From contig CM043791.1 in NCBI GenBank assembly GCA_023974075.1, positions 24,851,642 through 24,915,641 of the forward strand: DNA of 64,000 nucleotides, read 5' to 3'. Origin of the DNA: Chaenocephalus aceratus (Eukaryota > Chordata > Actinopteri > Perciformes > Channichthyidae). The first letter of the stretch is position 1. The number at the start of each line of letters is the position of its first letter. The notes beneath the pieces are model-generated. The model saw nothing but the letters and a program-made list of their open reading frames with translations, was not told the DNA's origin and searched no databases. A program made the position numbers and the translations under genes. Shown here piece by piece: positions 56,155 to 64,000 of the stretch.

Positions 56155-59100
56155 ATGGATTCTGCCATACTGGTAATGTTTGCGAATGTATTCATGTGTG
56201 ACAGTGTATGTGTTATCCAAGCTTAAACTAATAACTATCTCACATACCCGCATGTTGTTGGTTTCAAAACGTGGCGATGTAAGGTAATTTAACTCGACAG
56301 GGAGCTAGCTTACTAAAGTAGTCGGTTTGGCTAACAAGCTAGCCAGTGAGAAGTTAGCTTCGGGTGTCTGTGTTTGTTGGTGATGTGGAAGTGTCATGTC
56401 TTCCTTTTTATATTCGCAAATAATCGGTTATTTGTATCAACTTGGTAACTCTGATCAGATAGCTTTCGTTTTATTCATCCATTGTTAACGCATACAAGGC
56501 TGACCAGTCGGAGTTTGATGTTACCAGATGTTGTTTATTTCGAGAAATGTTTTATAATTACTGTCCCTTATCATACTTGCGTAAATTGAGCCATTGCATC
56601 ATGTCTTCTTGTGTTAACAGGAACCATCCTTGTACACTGTCAAATCCGTTCTGATTCTAGACAACGATGGAGACAGGCTTTATGCAAAGGTAGGAAGTTG
56701 TACAACAAAATGACCCTCATTAGTTTAACTTTACTTTAGCATTTTCTTGGTGAACTTCTAATTTCTTGGGCCAACTGTAATATAGGATACACATGGTGAT
56801 ATTCTATATTGTTGTTTAAAAAAACAAACACTAAAACCACCATACACTTATCTATAGGTATCAAAGCATGTTTGTCTATAAATAACTGTATATATTGAAT
56901 TATCTAATGTGAAAATGTATTTATTTTGTTCTAGATGGTCCTTTAAATATTGATTTTGCAACTCGTAAGTTGTATATAGGGTTTTAAAAGCTTCTGAAAA
57001 TTCCGTGGGAGCTTAGGAAGTGTTAACATTTTAAACTATGACATTTTTTTTTATATATACGAAGGAACAATACAGATACACAATACTGAATGCAGTACTA
57101 AAGAAAACAAATCGAACCTTGCAACCAACAATGTAATTACCCTATCAATTATCAAATATCCTTTTTATCTGTTCGAAACACCTCAAGTTTTTTCTAAAAC
57201 TAGTAAAAACACATCAGAGAACCACCCTGGTAAAAAGTGATATATTCCTTAATTATCTTCAAAAGAAGCACTGCACTTTATTTTATGGAAAATATGAAAT
57301 ATCTCCAGCCTTATCATTTTAATCAAAATTCCACCTTGTTAAATTGGGCTTTGGGTTATAGATTTACATTATCAGCATATAATAAGTAACGTATTCTTTT
57401 AACATCTATCCACAGTATTATGATGATACATACCCGACAGTGAAGGAGCAGAAGGCGTTTGAGAAGAACATATTCAACAAAACACACAGGACGGACAGTA
57501 AGAAATCTTCACTACACTGCAGGCTGTCACTTTCCTGACTCAAAACATGTCTATTACAATGCGTTGTTGCTTTTTGTGTGTCTATAGGTGAAATAGCATT
57601 ACTCGAGGGCCTCACTGTTGTCTACAAGAGCAACATAGACCTCTTCTTCTATGTGATCGGAAGTTCACATGAAAATGAGGTAAGCATTATTTTAAGATTT
57701 TACAATGAATCATTATTATTATTATTGAGTAAGATTCGTAACTCAAATAATGAACAATGTCACAGAAAGCCAAACCTAGCAAAAGTGTTAGTATTCCCTT
57801 AATGTTTCAGAGAACTGGGGTTTTTTTTTGTAAACATGTGAGATGAAACAAAAATGTGTGACAATAATAAGTATTATATGATACTACAGAGCTGTTACCG
57901 GCTCGAGCGGTCATTTCTAATGACTCCTCATTTTACAGGGCCCAATCTCTAGTTTACATTTTTCTGTCAGTCTTTTCTCATTTTGGTGACAAGATGTGTT
58001 GAATAGCTCGCCGAGTTAAAGTACTCTTACGCTGTACTTTTACTTCGTGTCACTTATGGGGGTGTAGTTTATTCTATTTTATTTGTTGTGTTTTCATCAC
58101 AACATTTATGTGAAACAACAGATGCATGTTCAGATAAAAAAAGAAATAATGGATACGCTGTTTTATTTTTATAAAAAATTCTCAACCACACAATGGCTAG
58201 TTTACATTTTATCAGATGTTATGGCTTTGACTTGATGAGCACATTTAATTTATTGGTATTGCCCCAGGTCTGATTTTTTTTGATGATCATGTGCATATCA
58301 ATATTGAGGCTAAAAGTGCATGTTGCTACAAATAATGTGTGTAAATGAAAAATAAGCTGTCTTTGTTTGGGGTTCATTCATTTTTTATTTTACAAAAGTC
58401 TGCAATACAAATAAGTTAATTTGTTATAAAATACGATGTTATTTATAGTTTTCATGAGTCATTTATTTGTAGCCACAGTAGTAGAGTACAGATGGATACC
58501 AAGTTTCGCTTAAGTAGAAAATGAATATTGTGCCTTGAGGTCCAAAGAAATGATAGTGAAAACCATCAAATATGATTACACACATGATATCTTTTGAGTG
58601 TTTTTTTCTTTCTAGATGATAAAAAACAATGTGCGCTGATAAGAGATTAACAACATCTAACATTTTCTTTTATTCTCAACAGCTTATGCTCATGGCTGTT
58701 CTAAACTGCCTCTTTGATTCGCTCAGTCAGATGTTGAGGTACGTTTCGGCAGCTGTTATTTATCCTTAATCTCTTCAGCAGAACTTTTTTGCTATAAATC
58801 TTTGTCTAATGTCTAGAAAGTTATTCTTGACATGCATGTTTTTGTGTAAATGTGCAGAAAGAACGTTGAAAGGAGGGCCTTGTTGGAGAATATGGAGGGC
58901 CTCTTCCTGGCTGTGGATGAAATTGTAGATGGAGGGTATGTGCGAATTGTACGGCTTGAGACTTTTGATGCCAAGCCTTGTTAAAAAGACAACAGCATTT
59001 CCACTCTTTGATTACTAATTGTTGGTCTGTCTCTCTGCTGCCTCCTGCAGGGTGATCCTAGAGAGTGACCCACAGCAAGTTGTGCACCGTGTGGCTCTCA

Positions 59101-59916
59101 GAGTAAGCTCCTCTTCTCTCAGAAATATTCCAAAAAGTTTGATCTTGGTTGTGCTGGATGTAAACATAATATAAATGTGCCTGTAGGGGGATGATGTGCC
59201 TTTGACCGAGCAGACAGTCACCCAGGTGAGAAAGACATTCCTTGCTCCTCTCTGCTATAATGTTGAAAAGCTCCATTAGTGTATTGACCGTTAAAGCTCA
59301 TTACATCAGAACCTTGTTCTCGTCGTTCTCCTCTACTTCTACTGCCTCGAGGTGTCACACGCTCTGTTATCTTCTATGCAAAACAGTGTACATGCGTACT
59401 AATTATTCAGCGTTAAAGTATTGGTTGCCCTCGGAGGTTCCTGTCTTTCAGTTTCTACACGAGTCTGCCTGCGTGTTAGCTCCTCTTGATTAATGTTGTC
59501 ATTGAAGAGGCCTGAGACCGGCTACCACCATCCCTCCTCCGGCCGTGATTAATGGCTGTCCCCAATCCCCGTTCTTTATGGTTATGATTCGGCTTTCATT
59601 CAACGAATTAGGATGATTAATTAGGTCTTTCATATTTCTCTTCCTTTACATTACTCGTTCATCATTCTTTATCCTGTTTTTTAATAACGCTATATACATA
59701 TTTGTATCATTCTTCCTTTTTTACCTCTCCAACAAGATGCCATTCATTCTATTTTCTTTGTATTTGATACACTTTTCTGGGTTATCTAACACTGCAGCCA
59801 TTCTTATAGTGTCCAGTACAGTTCTTGTTGGAGTTATCTGCTTGGTCAAACCTAGTTTTCCTCTACAGGTTCTTCAGTCTGCCAAAGAACAGATCAAGTG
59901 GTCTCTTCTACGGTAG
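56155..59916 (+). CDS. copz1: Coatomer subunit zeta-1, 9 coding exons
   Basis: Small longin-like subunit of the COPI coat (F-subcomplex partner of gamma-COP), acting in Golgi-to-ER and intra-Golgi vesicle traffic in the cytosol. Coding exons: 56155-56172, 56621-56689, 57416-57497, 57588-57679, 58683-58738, 58858-58935, 59051-59102, 59187-59225, 59869-59916. All introns are GT-AG and phases agree. The product is 177 residues, the same length as human COPZ1. It starts [20 protein letters not shown] and contains [20 protein letters not shown], the core [56 protein letters not shown] and the C-terminal [13 protein letters not shown]. Near identity with COPZ1, and the absence of an N-terminal extension, favours zeta-1 over zeta-2. 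The nearest upstream gene is divergent nfe2. Confidence 0.97.
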
Positions 59917-60470
59917 AGCCCCCGCTGCACTGGTCGACAAAATGAGCCGCTGTCCGGTCCAGTCTTTGTGGCTCTGATCTGCATTCTCCTTCTCATTTCC
60001 ACTCCTGAAATCAAAGCTGTGAGGAGTACCACTGGCTGATCCAGTCACACTCCCAGGACTACTGCTCAATTCTTCTCTTTATTCTATTTTACAGGCATTG
60101 TGTAACATGAGGATAAGATATGTTGTACATTCCATTACAAAGACTGTTGTGTTTGTTTTTGCAATACAGAATATGGTTTATTATACCAGCGTATCTGTCT
60201 ATAAACATTGATAACCTCATCATATAGCCTGTGGTAACATTCCTCGAGTCTTCTTACACCAGAATGTTCTCCCGTTTGACAGCACCCTGTCATCTTACTG
60301 TACAAAGTATTGAGGCACTATCTTGACATTTAATCCACATGAATATTGTGATTGAAAGTGTAAAACTAGTACTGTAGTTATACCAATGATCACAGAGGTC
60401 TTTGAATCTGTTTCGTCCGGGGATCTTCCATTCATCAGATATACATAATAAATGTTTGTTGACAATGATG
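59917..60470 (+). other. copz1: copz1 3'UTR with poly(A) signal
   Basis: Non-coding sequence follows the TAG at 59914-59916. An AATAAA at 60447-60452, followed by a GT-rich stretch, is the most likely poly(A) signal. Confidence 0.55.
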
Positions 60471-63400
60471 TGTGAACAGGTTTGATGTCTAACATTACCT
60501 TTTGTCTGTGCATTCTTCGTAATTGTTTTAATGAATGTGTAATTGTTGTGAATTGTAGACTAGCTCTCTGTGTGGATGTGGTTTTTCATACTTTTTATGT
60601 GTATAGAAGTAGTACAAAATGGTATTTCCTTATTTCAGAGCTGCCATGCTGTGTGCTCTTTGTTCTTCAGGGCCACAGCAAGAGCCAGAGCCACTAGAGC
60701 AAGGGCTCCACCTCCTGGCGTCTGCAGCAAAGTGCCAGGCTGAGGGACATAAATACTGTAGACAAGAAGGTAGAGAGGGGAGGGGACTCATTCATGCCGC
60801 TATGATCAGGAGCTTCCTCCGTGCTGTGACATGCAGATAGTTTTATGGAGTCATACTTGATTCATTTCTGCTCTGTGAAGACATACTGTGCAACATGAAT
60901 TGTGTGCTTCAATGTATGCACCCCCACCTTCACACACTAACCTCATACTCCATTGTAATGCAGATGAAGGTTACACTTGAGAGAAATAGATGCAGGAAAG
61001 GCCACTACATCATGTTGGCACCTGATGCATATTACAGGAGAAGAAAAGATCCGTATGCACTCTTCTATCTAGTTACCCACGTATGTTATCATGATGATCA
61101 CATGAAGGTATTTCGTGTCAGGAGAGATTTGTGTTTGGGCGCAAATAGATTCAACCATGCTTAATACAGACCATATTAGGGAGCTGGTATTGTTCAATCC
61201 TCCATTTTAAATCAGACCCCACCCCCTATTGTACTCGGCATGCTAGTCAAACAGCCCGAGTCAAAGGTCACTACATTGCTTAAGCTGCTGGTTGTAGCCT
61301 TTTTTTAAACTGGTCTGTATAACGAATTTGCCTTTTTATCTTTCTTCATCATACAGCAAAGCAGATACACGAACACTCTTGATGTCGAGATGTCTATGGC
61401 CTGCAGCAGTATGTGGAAAGGAGCGGTAATGTCAGATTACAGAATGTAAATTGGAGCATTTTGCGCCTCTTCCACGGGCAAATAATCAGTTAAATCTTGC
61501 GGTTATAGCACCCTCAGGGAAATTGGATAGGATCTGCTTATCTCAATCCCAAAATGTAGGACGGAGAACAGCACACAGGGAGGCATGGTATTGTGATGCA
61601 CAGAATAACTGCATTTTAATGTGCACATACTGTAAGCTTCGTGGAGTATTTATTTTCTAAGGAAATTACATTTGAGTTATTCAGAGACAGATTACTTAAT
61701 TGGTTTCAGCTCAACATTACGGTACATTATACAACTAATAAATAGCTTTCTGTACGTTATGTATCAATCACAGTTAACTGCTTGCAGACGGCAGTTGATG
61801 TAAAACAGCCGAACATAATGTGTGAGTGGTTGTGCCAGATGCATGTGGGTTGATGTTTTCACATAACAGAGAGGAGAGTAGTCAATGAAACTGTTATTGT
61901 CTCTGACCTGTGGACCTTTTGTCTTGGCTTTGCTCCAGTTTGATTCAGCCCTTGAATCTGTGGCTCTTTATGGCTACAGAGATAGCATGAATGGAAGCCA
62001 TGTTGATGTTACTTTCCAAGTGTTTTACTGGAGAAAGAGCAGTAAGAAAGGGTAAGGTAATCATTATAAATGGACTCCATTATCGCACCAGTTTACTGTT
62101 ATCGCACCAGTTTGCTGGTATAATGAGGACAGCTTCTGTCTCAGTGTGTGGTTTCAGTGAGGGAGGGGAAACATGAAGGTTAAAGAGGACGAGGTTAGTA
62201 GAAGTAGACGGTAGTAAATGTGATTAGATGAGATCCCAGGGAGGGCACGGCGGAAAAAAGAGAGGGTTATAACAGATCCCACCCAAGGTACCTGACCAGA
62301 CCCTCACTTTTAATCTAAAATAGCCCTGCAGCACCATCGGGGGCGCAGTCACTTGCTTTCATCCACTAATTACAGTTGCACCATCATAAAAAAACAGCAA
62401 GGTAATTGATATTAATTATACAGGCATGAGTATAACAGTTTAAAACGCCATGGCTTGACATGCTGTACATAACATGCAGTAAAATTGTCAGAGACGTGTA
62501 GGCTAGAGCCTTGTAATTGATCGATGCATACAGTGAAAGAGTCGCTCTCTTTCTCTTGTGTGTATGTGTGCGAGTGGACTGTGAATTAGAGTCAATAAAT
62601 TATCATCATCTGTAAGCTTACAGAGTCTTTATGTCATAGTCAATGGGCCTGAGCACCCATCCAATGGCTTGCCCAGCTAAAGAGAAACAACACTAGGCAA
62701 AACAATGACAGCATGGATACACCGCAGTTAACGTATTAAAGGAAGTGTCATTATATCGTCTGAGCAGGACAAAGGCCAAGACCCACATGATGTTTAATGA
62801 CCTAATGTATTAAAATTAACAAGGCAATTTTACCTCTATGCTTTCTCATTTCTAGCCAGAAAACATTACCATCATGATACATACAATCTGGAAAAAAAAT
62901 ACCTGAATTGGGAAATCCTCCTATCCGTTGTTTATTGATGCATTTACTCAGTAAAAAATAATAATACACCACCCTTTATATCCGCAAAATCATTGTAAAC
63001 ATTTGAAATAGGTCATTAAAGGCTGCTCAAAGCACATATGATTGTGTGTGTGCAGAGAAGGAGGTACGGGCCTGTTCCCCTCGGCAGCCTAACGTGCTTT
63101 ATGGCCCCAGTTGCCCTCTGGGTCTGTTAATGGATTCCCATAGAACGGAGAATCATGGCCACCCCAGGAAAATCCAGCCAAAAACAACACCACCACCATT
63201 GCTCTCTTGCCTGCCTTTGCTGTAACTCAACACGCTGTTAATGTTTCTGACCAAGGAAACAAAATATTCATAGTAATGACATAAGATGACTATAAATTCT
63301 GATGCTAATGTTTAATTTTTTTTGTTGATGTAAGATAAAAATGTCACCGCAGATGTGGCTGGTTTATTGGATGTCGTTACAGATTGGTGAAAAAATAGTG

Positions 63401-63496
63401 GGCTTTGTTAAGGAAAATATTTCTTCTTTGGTTTGGATCAGCTTTGCCAGTTTTTTTATGATACCTTTAAGATTTATTACATGAAAATGTTCAACA
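60471..63496. other. Intergenic downstream of copz1, nothing recognised
   Basis: Only short chance frames. No exon of the neighbours expected from tetrapod synteny (for example GPR84 or ZNF385A) is visible. Confidence 0.5.
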
Positions 63497-63725
63497 TAAG
63501 ATGGACTTTTATTAATCCCTCGTGGGGAAATTGTTTCTCTGCATTTGACCCATCCTAGTGTTAGGAGCAGTGGGCTGCCATTTTGAACGGCGCCCGGGGA
63601 GCAGTGTGGGGAACGGTGCCTTGCTCAGGGACACCTCGGTAGCACTTGGTCTTGCCGGGACTTGAACTGGTGACCTTCCAGTTGCCAAGCCAAGTCCATA
63701 TCGACTTCACCACCACATTGATAGG
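63497..63725 (-). mobile_element. tRNA-derived SINE
   Basis: On the minus strand the head (about 63725-63650) has TGGTGAAGTCG, a full match to the Pol III A-box consensus, and GTTCAAGTCC, a full match to the B box. The body (GCTCCCCGGGCGCCGTTCAAAATGG) leads to a LINE-like tail TTTCCCCACGAGGGATTAATAAAAG at the low-coordinate end. This head-body-tail order is standard for teleost SINEs. Confidence 0.7.
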
Positions 63726-64000
63726 ATAATGAAAGTGCACCACCAAGGGCATTGTTAATCGAGAAAATATTCTACTTGATGTGATTTCCCTCTGCTGTTT
63801 TCCTCCAGTTTTCTTGTGCCATTGCAGTGCATTACTCTGTGAAGAAGAGGGATAGTGCAAGCTTCTGGATGTGAAAATGTGGAATTGGTTAGACGCAGCA
63901 GGACTATTTTGTGTTTCTTTGGGGTTAGATGGCAAAAGAAATCCTGCAGCGTCGAGGCTCAGGTTTGCTGAGAGCTAACTCCATCATCCTCTGCACATCT

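Noticed and set aside
56155..59916. copz2 instead of copz1
   Set aside because: The protein has the 177-residue COPZ1 length and near-identical sequence without the COPZ2 N-terminal extension, and it lies beside nfe2.

Overview
This is a vertebrate nuclear genome window, almost certainly from a ray-finned (teleost) fish. The evidence is spliced genes with consensus GT-AG introns, no operons, long TG/CA microsatellites and several repeat families typical of teleosts. Four conserved protein-coding genes are recognisable, all between about 36 and 60 kb: cbx5 (HP1-alpha-like, minus), hnrnpa1 (plus, divergent from cbx5), nfe2 (minus, convergent with hnrnpa1) and copz1 (plus, divergent from nfe2). 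Order and orientation match the CBX5-HNRNPA1-NFE2-COPZ1 block near the HOXC cluster in tetrapods, so this is very probably the fish HoxC-side paralogon. No Hox gene lies in the window.

Layout. 1-26.5 kb holds no gene I can support. It contains LINE- and MITE-type repeats, long TG/CA tracts at 5.4, 15.0, 17.8 and 18.4 kb, and a 552-bp inverted-repeat element at 20.2 kb. One isolated exon-like segment sits at 25.85 kb on the minus strand. 26.5-36 kb is a repeat nest: a truncated Tc1-type MITE beside a short telomere-like tract, an approximately 165-172-bp tandem array split by a TAA-flanked MITE, a solo-LTR-like element, ends of DNA transposons, and a decayed Ty3/Gypsy-type retroelement (31.55-35.37 kb). 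That retroelement has a frameshift, a nonsense codon and a perfect 69-bp inverted duplication inside the integrase. 36-45 kb holds cbx5 and hnrnpa1 with a shared promoter interval. 45-50 kb holds nfe2 and its probable 5'UTR exons. 50-56 kb is intergenic with a SINE-like and two other repeat segments. 56.15-60.5 kb is copz1, and 60.5-64 kb is non-coding apart from a tRNA-derived SINE at 63.5 kb.

The genes do not form one pathway. cbx5 (heterochromatin), hnrnpa1 (RNA processing), nfe2 (haematopoietic CNC-bZIP factor) and copz1 (COPI coat) stay together by ancient synteny and, for cbx5/hnrnpa1, probably by a shared CpG-containing divergent promoter. I found no undescribed multi-gene system. The most unusual observations are the inverted duplication in the retroelement, an hnrnpa1 C-terminus that lacks the PY of the M9 nuclear-transport signal, and a MITE insertion whose empty site can be read from a neighbouring repeat copy.
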